In this document: piece after piece, positions 7,682-15,162 of the stretch
Layout of the letters: every line of letters starts with the position of its first letter
Position numbering within the stretch: the stretch's first letter is position 1
Source: Streptomyces sp. V2I9
GTDB lineage: Bacteria; Actinomycetota; Actinomycetes; Streptomycetales; Streptomycetaceae
Assembly (NCBI RefSeq): GCF_030817475.1
Contig: NZ_JAUSZJ010000002.1
Location: 3,388,001 to 3,452,000 of the forward strand
Direction of reading: 5' to 3'
Length of the DNA: 64,000 nucleotides
The notes under the pieces: generated by a model
Seen by the model: only the letters and a program-made list of their open reading frames with translations
What the model was told of the DNA's origin: nothing
Databases searched by the model: none
Position numbers and translations under genes: made by a program

Positions 7682-9156
7682 TGGCCCAGGTGCTCGAGTT
7701 CAAGCTGCCGGACCTCGGTGAGGGGCTGACCGAGGCGGAGATCGTCCGCTGGCTGGTGGAGGTGGGCGACGTCGTCGCCATCGACCAGCCCGTCGTGGAG
7801 GTCGAGACGGCCAAGGCCATGGTGGAGGTGCCCTGCCCGTACGGGGGTGTCGTGACCGCGCGGTACGGCGAGGAAGGTGCGGAACTCCCCGTCGGCGCAC
7901 CGCTGCTGACGGTCGCGGTGGGGGCGACGCAGCCCTCCGCTTCCGTCGGGTCCTCCGCCGCTCCGGCCGCATCCCGGAGCGCGTCCCGGCGGGGTGGGGC
8001 TGCTGCGGACGGCCCCGCTGCGGAGGCGGGTGCCGGTTCCGATTCCGGTTCCGGGAACGTGCTCGTGGGGTACGGGACCGGGGCCCCGGCTGCCCGGCGT
8101 CGGCGTATCCGGCCGGAGCGGACCGCCGCTGCCGCACCCAACTCCGTACCCGCTGCCCCCGTACCGGGTGCCGGTCGCGCTTCCGCGTCCGTCGTCGTCG
8201 GTGAGATGGACGGTGTGCCGGGTCCCGTGGCCGTGGTCTCGCCCCTCGTACGGCGACTGGCCCGGCAGCACGAGATCGATCTGCGGCAGCTGACGGGGAC
8301 GGGGCCCGACGGGCTGATCCTGCGGGCCGACGTCGATGCCGCGATCCGGATGGCCGGGGCGGCGGTGGAGACGGAGAGCCGTGCGGCTGCGGCTCCTGCC
8401 GCCCCTGCCGCTCCGGTGGCGCCGGGGCGGGCCACGGTGGGGGCGGGCGAGCCGGCCGCCGAGCGGATTCCGTTGCGCGGGGTGCGCGGGGCGGTCGCGG
8501 ACAAGCTGTCGCGCAGCCGTACCGAGATTCCGGACGCCACCTGCTGGGTCGATGCCGACGCCACCGAGCTGATGGCGGTCAGGGCCGCGATGAACGCCGC
8601 CACGGGCCCGTCCGCCGGGCCGAAGGTGTCGGTCCTGGCCCTGCTGGCGAGGATCTGCACGGCTGCGCTGGCCCGGTTCCCGGAGCTCAACTCCACCGTG
8701 GACACGGAGGCGCGGGAGATCGTCCGGCTTCCCGGAGTGCACCTCGGGTTCGCGGCCCAGACGGAGCGGGGACTCGTCGTTCCGGTCGTCCGCGACGCGC
8801 ACACCCGCAACGCCGAATCGATCGGGGCGGAGATCGTCCGGCTGACCGAGCTGGCGCGGACCGGGAAGCTCAGCCCGGCGCAGCTCACCGGGGGCACGTT
8901 CACGCTGAACAACTACGGGGTGTTCGGGGTCGACGGGTCGACGCCGATCATCAACCACCCGGAAGCGGCGATGCTCGGCGTCGGCCGGATCATGCCCAAG
9001 CCCTGGGTTCACCGGGGAGAGCTGGCCGTACGTCAGGTCGTCCAACTGTCCCTCACATTCGACCACCGGGTGTGCGACGGCGGTACGGCCGGCGGCTTCC
9101 TCCGGTACGTGGCGGACTGCGTCGAGCAGCCGGCGGTACTTCTGCGCTCGCTGTAG
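7681..9156 (+). CDS. bkdC: Dihydrolipoamide acyltransferase E2 of bkd complex
   Basis: The 491-residue protein has the full E2 layout. An N-terminal lipoyl domain carries the modified lysine in VETAKAMVEV (Lys45). A long Ala/Ser/Arg-rich linker follows, then a peripheral subunit-binding domain (SPLVRRLARQHEIDLRQLTG) and a C-terminal acyltransferase domain with the catalytic DHRVCDGG. It transfers the branched acyl group from E1 to CoA. The stop of E1 beta shares one base with its ATG. No E3 (lipoamide dehydrogenase) gene follows, so E3 must be encoded elsewhere. Confidence 0.92.
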   Translation: MAQVLEFKLPDLGEGLTEAEIVRWLVEVGDVVAIDQPVVEVETAKAMVEVPCPYGGVVTARYGEEGAELPVGAPLLTVAVGATQPSASVGSSAAPAASRSASRRGGAAADGPAAEAGAGSDSGSGNVLVGYGTGAPAARRRRIRPERTAAAAPNSVPAAPVPGAGRASASVVVGEMDGVPGPVAVVSPLVRRLARQHEIDLRQLTGTGPDGLILRADVDAAIRMAGAAVETESRAAAAPAAPAAPVAPGRATVGAGEPAAERIPLRGVRGAVADKLSRSRTEIPDATCWVDADATELMAVRAAMNAATGPSAGPKVSVLALLARICTAALARFPELNSTVDTEAREIVRLPGVHLGFAAQTERGLVVPVVRDAHTRNAESIGAEIVRLTELARTGKLSPAQLTGGTFTLNNYGVFGVDGSTPIINHPEAAMLGVGRIMPKPWVHRGELAVRQVVQLSLTFDHRVCDGGTAGGFLRYVADCVEQPAVLLRSL

Positions 9157-9405
9157 TCGACGAGCCTGCCGACGGCGGGTGGTCGGTGGCTGGTCGCCGG
9201 CCGCCGGACCCGCCGGTGGCCGGCCGTCAGCCGATGGGCCGGAGGCGGGTGGGCTGGGGGTGGGCTGCGGCTGCTCGTCGGGCGGTCGGTGCGCTGTCGC
9301 GTGTCGCCGGTCGCGTGTACGGGGCTTGCCGCGCCCCCTGCCGGGACTCGGCCTTTCGCCACCCCGGCGGGGGTGCCGCTCCGGTGCGCCGCCCATACTC
9401 GACGT
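9157..9405. other. Intergenic stretch between bkdC and mobA-like gene
   Basis: This 249-nt G+C-rich spacer shows no convincing gene, hairpin or operator. The only notable element is CATACT at 9394-9399, a probable -10 box 6 nt before the next ATG. Confidence 0.6.
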
Positions 9406-10356
9406 ATGACGGCCTACGACGTGATCGTTCTTGCCGGCGGGGCCGCGAAGCGGCTCGGCGGCGCCGACAAGCCAGGGCTTCGGGTGGGTGGCCTGACGCT
9501 CCTCGACCGGGTGCTCGCCGCCTGCGCCGACGCGGCGCTCACCGTCGTGGTGGGCGGTCGTCGCGCCACCGCCCGGCCGGTGACCTGGACGCGTGAAGTG
9601 CCGGAGGGCGGCGGCCCGTTGGCGGCGCTCGGCGCGGGGCTGCGGCAGACGACGGCGGAGCGCGTTCTCGTCCTCTCGGCCGACCTGCCGTTCCTCGGCC
9701 GGGGGACGGTCGACGCGCTGCTCGCCGCAGCTGGGGAGGCGGGCAGCGAAGGGGCCCTGTGCACCGACCCCGAGGGGCGAGACCAGCCGCTCGTGGCCGC
9801 CTATCGCGCCGAGCCGCTCCGCCGGGAGCTGGGCCTGATCGCCACGGAGCACGGGAGTCTCGCCGGGCTGCCGCTGCGGCTCCTGACGGCGGAGCTGGAC
9901 CTCGCCCGCGTCGAGGCCGGACCCGACGCCGCGTTCGACTGCGACACTTGGGACGACATCGCCGCCGCCAGAGCCCGGATCAGAGAGCATGGGGCCGTGC
10001 TGGACGAATGGATCACCTCGGTCAAGAACGAACTGGGCATCGAACTCGACGTCGACACCGGCGTCCTGCTCGACCTCGCCCGTGACGCCGCCCACGGGGT
10101 CGCCCGGCCCGCAGCCCCGCTCACGACCTTCCTGGTCGGGTACGCGGCGGCCAGGGCGAGCGCCGACGCCGGGCCCCACGAGGCCGCCGCAGCGGTCGCG
10201 GAGGCTGCTCGCAAGGCCACCGGTCTCGCCCTGTGCTGGGAGGCGGAGGCGGCGGACCAGGAGGCGGGCGCGGAAGGCACCGGGGACGGGCGGGCCGACG
10301 GTGCCGCAGGTGATGCGAGGCCCGGTACGGGCCGCGAGGGGGCCGGGACGCCATGA
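9406..10356 (+). CDS. mobA: MobA-like molybdenum cofactor nucleotidyltransferase fused to DUF6457-type domain
   Basis: Residues 1-195 form a MobA-type nucleotidyltransferase with the signature LAGGAAKRLGGADKP, which binds GTP and molybdopterin. Residues from about 200 (LDEWITSVKNELGIELDVD) form a small helical domain recognised as DUF6457, followed by a Gly/Ala/Glu tail. The enzyme should attach GMP to the molybdenum cofactor, and the overlapping moeA gene supports this. There is no Shine-Dalgarno site; CATACT lies 6 nt before the ATG, so the mRNA is probably leaderless. Nucleotide specificity is not certain. Confidence 0.82.
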   Translation: MTAYDVIVLAGGAAKRLGGADKPGLRVGGLTLLDRVLAACADAALTVVVGGRRATARPVTWTREVPEGGGPLAALGAGLRQTTAERVLVLSADLPFLGRGTVDALLAAAGEAGSEGALCTDPEGRDQPLVAAYRAEPLRRELGLIATEHGSLAGLPLRLLTAELDLARVEAGPDAAFDCDTWDDIAAARARIREHGAVLDEWITSVKNELGIELDVDTGVLLDLARDAAHGVARPAAPLTTFLVGYAAARASADAGPHEAAAAVAEAARKATGLALCWEAEAADQEAGAEGTGDGRADGAAGDARPGTGREGAGTP

Positions 10357-12107
10357 CCGGGCCCGACCGCCCCGCATCCGGTCCGGCCGATGACGATCTC
10401 CTCGCGTCCGGTCCCGCTCCGGTGGGGCTGCCCGTGAGCGGTCGCGGTCGCGCCCGCGCCGAGGAGGAGCTGGCCATCGAGCAGGCGCTCGCCCTGGTGG
10501 GCGGCTCGCCGCTCGGCCCGGTCCGGCCGCAGCCGGCCCCACGCGACGGCACGAACGGCGCCACGGGCAGCGCCCCCGGCCATGGCGAACCGGACGGCAG
10601 CGCCCCGGCCGCCGACACCCCGCGCACCGGCGACACCCCGACCGGCCGCACCCCGAAGACCAGCGCGGTGAGCGGTCGTCATCCGGGGACGGGGGACTCC
10701 CCGCGGACCCCGGCGGAGAGGGGGGCGGACAGCCGCGTACGGTCCGCCTCCACGTCCCGGACCGCGAACCCGTCCCCGCTCCTGTCGTGGAGCCGGGCGC
10801 GGGCGGTCGCGGCCCGCGCCGGCCGGGTCGGCCCCCTCGGGGCGGTCCGGCTGCCGCTCGACCGTGCGCTGGGGCACGTGCTGGCCGAGCCGCTCGGCGC
10901 GCTCACCGACCTGCCGTCGTTCGACACCTCGGCCATGGACGGCTGGGCGGTCGCCGGCCCCGGACCCTGGGCGTTCGAGGCCGGGGCCGGAATCCTCGCC
11001 GGACGCGGTCCCGCCACGGCGCTGCCCGACGGCGTCGCCGTACGGATCGCCACCGGTGCCCGCGTTCCGCCCGACACGACGGCCGTCATCCGCAACGAGC
11101 ACGCGTACGCCGACGAGGCCAAGGGGCTGCTGCACGCCGAGCGGTCCGTGGCGACCGGGCAGGACATCAGGCCCCGAGGCCAGGAGTGTCACTCGGGCGA
11201 ACAACTCGTCCCGGCCGGGACGGTGGTGACCCCGGCCGTGCTGGGACTCGCCGCCGCCGCCGGGTACGACGCGCTGCCCGCCGTGCCCCGCCCGTGCGTC
11301 GACGTCCTCGTGCTCGGCGACGAACTGCTCGCCGCCGGCCTGCCGCACGACGGGCTGATCCGGGATGCCCTCGGGCCCATGCTCGGTCCCTGGCTGCGGG
11401 CCCTCGGTGCGGAGGTCGCCGGGCCCCGCCGCCTCGGCGACGACGCCGGGGCGCTGCGCGACGCCCTCATCGCCTCCGACGCCGACCTGATCATCACCAC
11501 GGGCGGTACCGCCGCCGGCCCGGTCGATCACGTGCACCCGGTTCTCGACGGTCTCGGCGCCGAACTGCTGGTGGACGGCGTCGCGGTCCGCCCCGGCCAC
11601 CCCATGCTGCTGGCGCGGCTGCCGGCCCGCGGACAGACCGAGCGGCGCGCGGAAGAGCAGCCGCCGAAGCATGTCGAGGGGGCTGCGAAGCAGTCCGCGG
11701 GGGTGACGAAGCAGCGTGAGGGGACACCGGACGGTCCGTATCTGGTCGGGTTGCCCGGAAATCCGCTCGCGGCCGTATCGGGGCTGGTGACGCTCGTGGA
11801 GCCGTTGCTCGCGGGTCTGGCGGGCCGCCCCGCCCAGGACGCGTACCGGGCCCTCGTCCACGCCGAGGTGCACGGGCATCCGCACGACACCCGTCTCGTC
11901 CCCGTCGTCCATCGCGCGGGCCGGGCGGGCGGGCGGGACCATGTCGCGCCGCTGCGTTACAACGGCCCCGCGATGCTGCGGGGCATCGCCGCGGCGGACG
12001 GGCTGGCCGTCGTGGAGCCGGGCGGGGTACGGTCCGGCACCGAGGTGGAGATTCTGGATCTCCCATGGGCCCCGGCGACGCCGTGGACGGAAGGGTGTTT
12101 CACGTGA
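10353..12107 (+). CDS. moeA: Molybdopterin molybdenumtransferase MoeA with long N-terminal extension
   Basis: MoeA inserts molybdate into adenylated molybdopterin. Recognisable blocks are FDTSAMDGWAV, VIRNEHA, TGGTAAGPVDHVHPVLDG and the C-terminal LPGNPLAAVSGL. At 584 residues it is well above the usual 400-430. The excess is a disordered 145-residue Pro/Thr/Gly-rich N-terminus and a charged insert of about 30 residues before DGPYLVGLPGNP. The ATG overlaps the mobA stop by 4 nt. The 3' end contains a perfect parS site that runs through the stop codon into the next gene's start. A later start is possible but none has a better ribosome site. Confidence 0.88.
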   Translation: MTGPDRPASGPADDDLLASGPAPVGLPVSGRGRARAEEELAIEQALALVGGSPLGPVRPQPAPRDGTNGATGSAPGHGEPDGSAPAADTPRTGDTPTGRTPKTSAVSGRHPGTGDSPRTPAERGADSRVRSASTSRTANPSPLLSWSRARAVAARAGRVGPLGAVRLPLDRALGHVLAEPLGALTDLPSFDTSAMDGWAVAGPGPWAFEAGAGILAGRGPATALPDGVAVRIATGARVPPDTTAVIRNEHAYADEAKGLLHAERSVATGQDIRPRGQECHSGEQLVPAGTVVTPAVLGLAAAAGYDALPAVPRPCVDVLVLGDELLAAGLPHDGLIRDALGPMLGPWLRALGAEVAGPRRLGDDAGALRDALIASDADLIITTGGTAAGPVDHVHPVLDGLGAELLVDGVAVRPGHPMLLARLPARGQTERRAEEQPPKHVEGAAKQSAGVTKQREGTPDGPYLVGLPGNPLAAVSGLVTLVEPLLAGLAGRPAQDAYRALVHAEVHGHPHDTRLVPVVHRAGRAGGRDHVAPLRYNGPAMLRGIAAADGLAVVEPGGVRSGTEVEILDLPWAPATPWTEGCFT

Positions 12108-12110
12108 AAC
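12097..12110. other. parS centromere-like site (ParB binding)
   Basis: GTTTCACGTGAAAC is the exact Streptomyces parS palindrome bound by ParB. This copy lies inside coding DNA, covering the moeA stop and the GTG start of the potassium-channel gene. Confidence 0.9.
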
Positions 12111-13201
12111 TTCCCGGCCACGATGCGATGGCCAGGCGAGCGGACGAACTGGTCGTGCCGACACGGGTGATGCTCCCCCGCCGGGTGGCCCTCGGTCCGG
12201 CCCGCCAGGTCGCCAAACGCCTGCTGATGGCCTTGATCGTGCTGGCCGCGACCGTGCTGATCGTCTGGCTCGACCGCGACGGTTACAACGACAACGCCGA
12301 CGGCAAGGTCAACCTGCTCGACGCCATCTACTACGCGACGGTCACCCTCTCCACCACCGGGTACGGGGACATCACCCCGTACAGCGACGGGGCCAGGCTG
12401 ATCAACGTGGTGCTCGTGACACCGCTGCGCGTGCTGTTCCTGATCATCCTGGTCGGCACCACCCTCGAAGTCCTCACGGAACGGACCCGCGAGGACTTCC
12501 GGCTGAAGCGTTGGAGATCCAACTTGCGTGACCACACCGTCGTCGTCGGCTTCGGCACGAAGGGCCGCTCGGCGATCATGACCCTCTGCTCCACCGGCCT
12601 GCGGAAGGACCAGATCGTCATCGTCGATCCGGCCTCCAAGGTGATCGAGGCCGCCAACGCCGAAGGCTTCACGGGCGTACTGGGCGACGCCACCCGGAGT
12701 GATGTCCTGCTGCGGGCCGAGCTCCAGAAAGCCCGTCAGGTCATCATCGCCACCCAGCGCGACGACACGGCCGTTCTCGTGGCCCTGACCGCCCGGCAGT
12801 TGAACCGGGGGGCGAAGATCGTGGCGGCGGTGCGCGAGGAGGAGAACGCTCCGCTCCTACGGCAGTCCGGGGCCGACGCCGTCATCACCAGCGCCAGCGC
12901 GGCCGGGCGGCTGCTCGGCCTCTCCGTCCTCAGCCCCAGCGCGGGCACGGTGATGGAGGACCTGATCCAGCAGGGCAGTGGCCTCGATCTGGTGGAACGG
13001 CCGGTCATAAAGGCCGAGGTGGGCAAGAACGTACGGGAGACGGAGGACCTCGTCGTCAGCGTTCTGCGCGGCCACAGGCTGCTCGGTTACGACGACCCGG
13101 CGGCCAGTCCGCTGCAACTGACGGACCGGGTCATCACCATCGTGCGGAAGAGCCCCAGCTCCACCTCCGTGTCCCACAACCCGATGCCGCCGCGTCCCTG
13201 A
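12104..13201 (+). CDS. Single-pore potassium channel with RCK/TrkA domains
   Basis: The 365-residue protein has one transmembrane helix (LLMALIVLAATVLIVWL), a pore with the potassium selectivity filter TTGYGD, and a second helix near LRVLFLIILVGTTLEVL. A cytoplasmic RCK/TrkA-N Rossmann domain (HTVVVGFGTKGRSAI) and a TrkA-C-like end follow. This is the MthK-type two-helix design, gated by ligand binding to the RCK ring. I chose the GTG at 12104: GGAAGGG lies 8 nt upstream and it overlaps the moeA stop by 4 nt. The ATG at 12128 has no ribosome site. It is the last gene of the moeA string. Confidence 0.87.
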   Translation: MKLPGHDAMARRADELVVPTRVMLPRRVALGPARQVAKRLLMALIVLAATVLIVWLDRDGYNDNADGKVNLLDAIYYATVTLSTTGYGDITPYSDGARLINVVLVTPLRVLFLIILVGTTLEVLTERTREDFRLKRWRSNLRDHTVVVGFGTKGRSAIMTLCSTGLRKDQIVIVDPASKVIEAANAEGFTGVLGDATRSDVLLRAELQKARQVIIATQRDDTAVLVALTARQLNRGAKIVAAVREEENAPLLRQSGADAVITSASAAGRLLGLSVLSPSAGTVMEDLIQQGSGLDLVERPVIKAEVGKNVRETEDLVVSVLRGHRLLGYDDPAASPLQLTDRVITIVRKSPSSTSVSHNPMPPRP

Positions 13202-13265
13202 GCGCGCCGCGCCCCGGAACGAACACCGGGCCGCCGCACACCCGTGGGGCCTCGCGCGCGTACCT

Positions 13266-13313
13266 GTACCGGGCTCTCCGCGTGCCTTCAGCCGTACGCG
13301 GAGAGCCCGGTAC
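13266..13313. terminator. Hairpin terminator after potassium-channel gene
   Basis: Perfect 18-bp arms (13266-13283 and 13296-13313; core GGGCTCTCCGCGT) enclose a 12-nt loop. It lacks a T-run, as is usual in Streptomyces. Confidence 0.8.
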
Positions 13314-13386
13314 ACGCGCCCGCGCCACGCGCAGGAGTATGTGCGGTGCTCCAGCGCGCACGGCGTGCCGGAGTAGCCTCGCGGCC

Positions 13387-14379
13387 ATGCATGCGATCAC
13401 GATTCCCGAACCCGGTGGCCCCGAGGCGCTCCTGTGGGCCGAGGTGCCCGATCCCGTACCCGGCGAAGGCGAAGTCCTCGTCGAGGTCGTCTCCAGCGCC
13501 GTGAACCGTGCGGACGTACTCCAGCGGCAGGGCTTCTACAACCCGCCGCCCGGCGCTTCCCCCTACCCCGGTCTGGAGTGCGCGGGCCGCATCCTCGCGC
13601 TCGGTCCGGGGGTGACCGGCTGGGCGGTCGGCGACGAGGTGTGCGCGCTGCTGGCCGGCGGCGGCTACGCGGAGAAGGTCGCTGTGCCGGCGGGCCAGCT
13701 CCTGCCCGTTCCGAAGGGCGTCGGCCTGGTCGAGGCGGCGGCGCTCCCCGAGGTCGCCTGCACCGTGTGGTCGAACGTCTTCATGATCTCCCACCTGCGC
13801 CCCGGCGAGACCTTCCTGGTCCACGGCGGCTCCAGCGGCATCGGCACGATGGCCATCCAGCTGGCGAAGGCGGTCGGGGCCCGCGTCGCGGTCACGGCGG
13901 GCAGTCCGGAGAAGCTCGCCCGGTGCGCCGAGCTGGGGGCGGACATCCTCATCAACTACCGCGAGCAGGACTTCGTCGAGGAGCTGCGGGAGAACACCGC
14001 CGGGGCCGGGGCCGACGTGATCCTGGACCTCATCGGCGCCAAGTACCTGGACCGGAACGTGCGGGCGCTCGCCGTGAACGGCCGGCTCGCGATCATCGGG
14101 CTCCAGGGCGGCGCCAAGGGCGAACTGAACCTCGGCGCCCTGCTGACCAAGCGGGCCGCCGTCACCGCGACCTCCCTGCGGGGCCGCCCGCTCCCGGAGA
14201 AGGCCGCCATCGTCGCCGCCGTACGCGAACACGTGTGGCCGCTGATCGAGGACGGCGTGGTCCGGCCCGTGGTGGACCGGACGCTGCCGATGGCCGACGC
14301 GGCCGAGGCGCACCGGGTACTGGAGTCCAGCGGGCACATCGGCAAGGTGCTGCTGACCGCACCGGCGGCAGACGCCTGA
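13387..14379 (+). CDS. NAD(P)H quinone oxidoreductase, zinc-free alcohol dehydrogenase superfamily (PIG3 type)
   Basis: The 330-residue medium-chain reductase has the GroES-like N-domain (SSAVNRADVLQRQGFYNPPP, typical of the PIG3/TP53I3 subgroup) and a nucleotide-binding block FLVHGGSSGIGTMAIQLAK. The zinc-binding cysteines of true alcohol dehydrogenases are absent. It probably reduces quinones with NADPH. There is no Shine-Dalgarno site; TAGCCT lies 7 nt before the ATG, which suggests a leaderless mRNA. The gene stands alone, flanked by strong hairpins on both sides. Confidence 0.88.
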   Translation: MHAITIPEPGGPEALLWAEVPDPVPGEGEVLVEVVSSAVNRADVLQRQGFYNPPPGASPYPGLECAGRILALGPGVTGWAVGDEVCALLAGGGYAEKVAVPAGQLLPVPKGVGLVEAAALPEVACTVWSNVFMISHLRPGETFLVHGGSSGIGTMAIQLAKAVGARVAVTAGSPEKLARCAELGADILINYREQDFVEELRENTAGAGADVILDLIGAKYLDRNVRALAVNGRLAIIGLQGGAKGELNLGALLTKRAAVTATSLRGRPLPEKAAIVAAVREHVWPLIEDGVVRPVVDRTLPMADAAEAHRVLESSGHIGKVLLTAPAADA

Positions 14380-14401
14380 CCTCCGGGAGCCGTACGACGA
14401 G

Positions 14402-14430
14402 GGGCCCGGCACACCGTGTGTGCCGGGCCC
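14402..14430. terminator. Bidirectional hairpin between quinone oxidoreductase and bpa
   Basis: GGGCCCGGCACA and TGTGCCGGGCCC form a 12-bp stem with a 5-nt loop between two convergent genes, so it can serve both. Confidence 0.8.
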
Positions 14431-14461
14431 TGATGCGTGTCGGAGAAGGCTGAGGGGCGGG

Positions 14462-15010
14462 TTACAGATACGGGCCCGAGCGGATCGGACCGTGCGGGTC
14501 CGCGCCGCCCCCCTCGTCGTCGTGCGCCGATCCGGGCGGCAGCGCGCGGCGCATCTGCTCCAACTGGGCGCGGGCCGCCATCTGCTGGGCGAACAGCGCC
14601 GTCTGGATGCCGTGGAAAAGACCCTCCAGCCACCCCACGAGCTGCGCCTGGGCGATCCTCAGCTCGGCCTCGGAGGGCACCGAGTCCTCCGTGAACGGCA
14701 GGGAGAGCCGCTCCAGCTCCTCGACCAGCTCCGGGGCCAGTCCGTCCTCCAGCTCCTTCACGGAACCGGCGTGGATCTCCTTGAGCCTGACCCGGCTCGC
14801 CTCGTCGAGAGGAGCCGCCCTGACCTCCTCCAGCAGTTGCTTGATCATGCTGCCGATGCGCATGACCTTCGCGGGCTGTTCCACCATTTCCGTCACCGGG
14901 ACCTCGCGCGACTCGTCGTCACTGGCACCGCCGCCGACAGCCATTCCGTCCTGGCCCACGACAAGGACCTGCGGGTGCTCCTGCGACCGGTCATTCCTCG
15001 GCATTTCCAT
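14462..15010 (-). CDS. bpa: Bacterial proteasome activator (Bpa/PafE, DUF2587)
   Basis: The 182-residue protein matches the ATP-independent proteasome activator. It has a charged N-terminus, a helical core (VTEMVEQPAKVMRIGSMIKQ through GWLEGLFHGIQTALFAQQM), and a C-terminus ending in GPYL. In M. tuberculosis the comparable GQYL tail docks into 20S proteasome pockets to open the gate. The Bpa ring binds unfolded proteins such as HspR and feeds them to the proteasome. The ATG at 15010 is chosen because earlier starts run into the upstream hairpin. GACAAT lies 6 nt before it, consistent with a leaderless message. Proteasome genes themselves are not in this window. Confidence 0.9.
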   Translation of the reverse strand: MEMPRNDRSQEHPQVLVVGQDGMAVGGGASDDESREVPVTEMVEQPAKVMRIGSMIKQLLEEVRAAPLDEASRVRLKEIHAGSVKELEDGLAPELVEELERLSLPFTEDSVPSEAELRIAQAQLVGWLEGLFHGIQTALFAQQMAARAQLEQMRRALPPGSAHDDEGGGADPHGPIRSGPYL

Positions 15011-15047
15011 GCCGCCATTGTCTCGCACACCTGCCGTACACAAGGGT

Positions 15048-15089
15048 GGTGCCCCCGAGAACGGATGATCCACCGTCCTCGGGGGCACC
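15048..15089 (-). terminator. Hairpin terminator after ABC permease gene
   Basis: GGTGCCCCCGAG and CTCGGGGGCACC form a 12-bp stem, extended inside by ACGG/CCGT. It is about 75 nt past the permease stop. Confidence 0.75.
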
Positions 15090-15162
15090 GGAACTCCTCA
15101 GCGAGCCCCCGGAAGGGACCGTCCCGACCCGCGTGGCGGAGGGGACCGCCCCTCCCCGCGCG

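Noticed and set aside
7219-10542. A 1107-residue minus-strand frame across bkdB, bkdC and mobA
   Set aside because: It crosses real genes with strong motifs on the plus strand, and its sequence is Arg/Pro/Gly filler.
15115-15125. GGGACCGTCCC as a second DosR-type box
   Set aside because: The arms are separated by only one base instead of four, and it lies in the 3' region after the ABC permease gene, not in a promoter.
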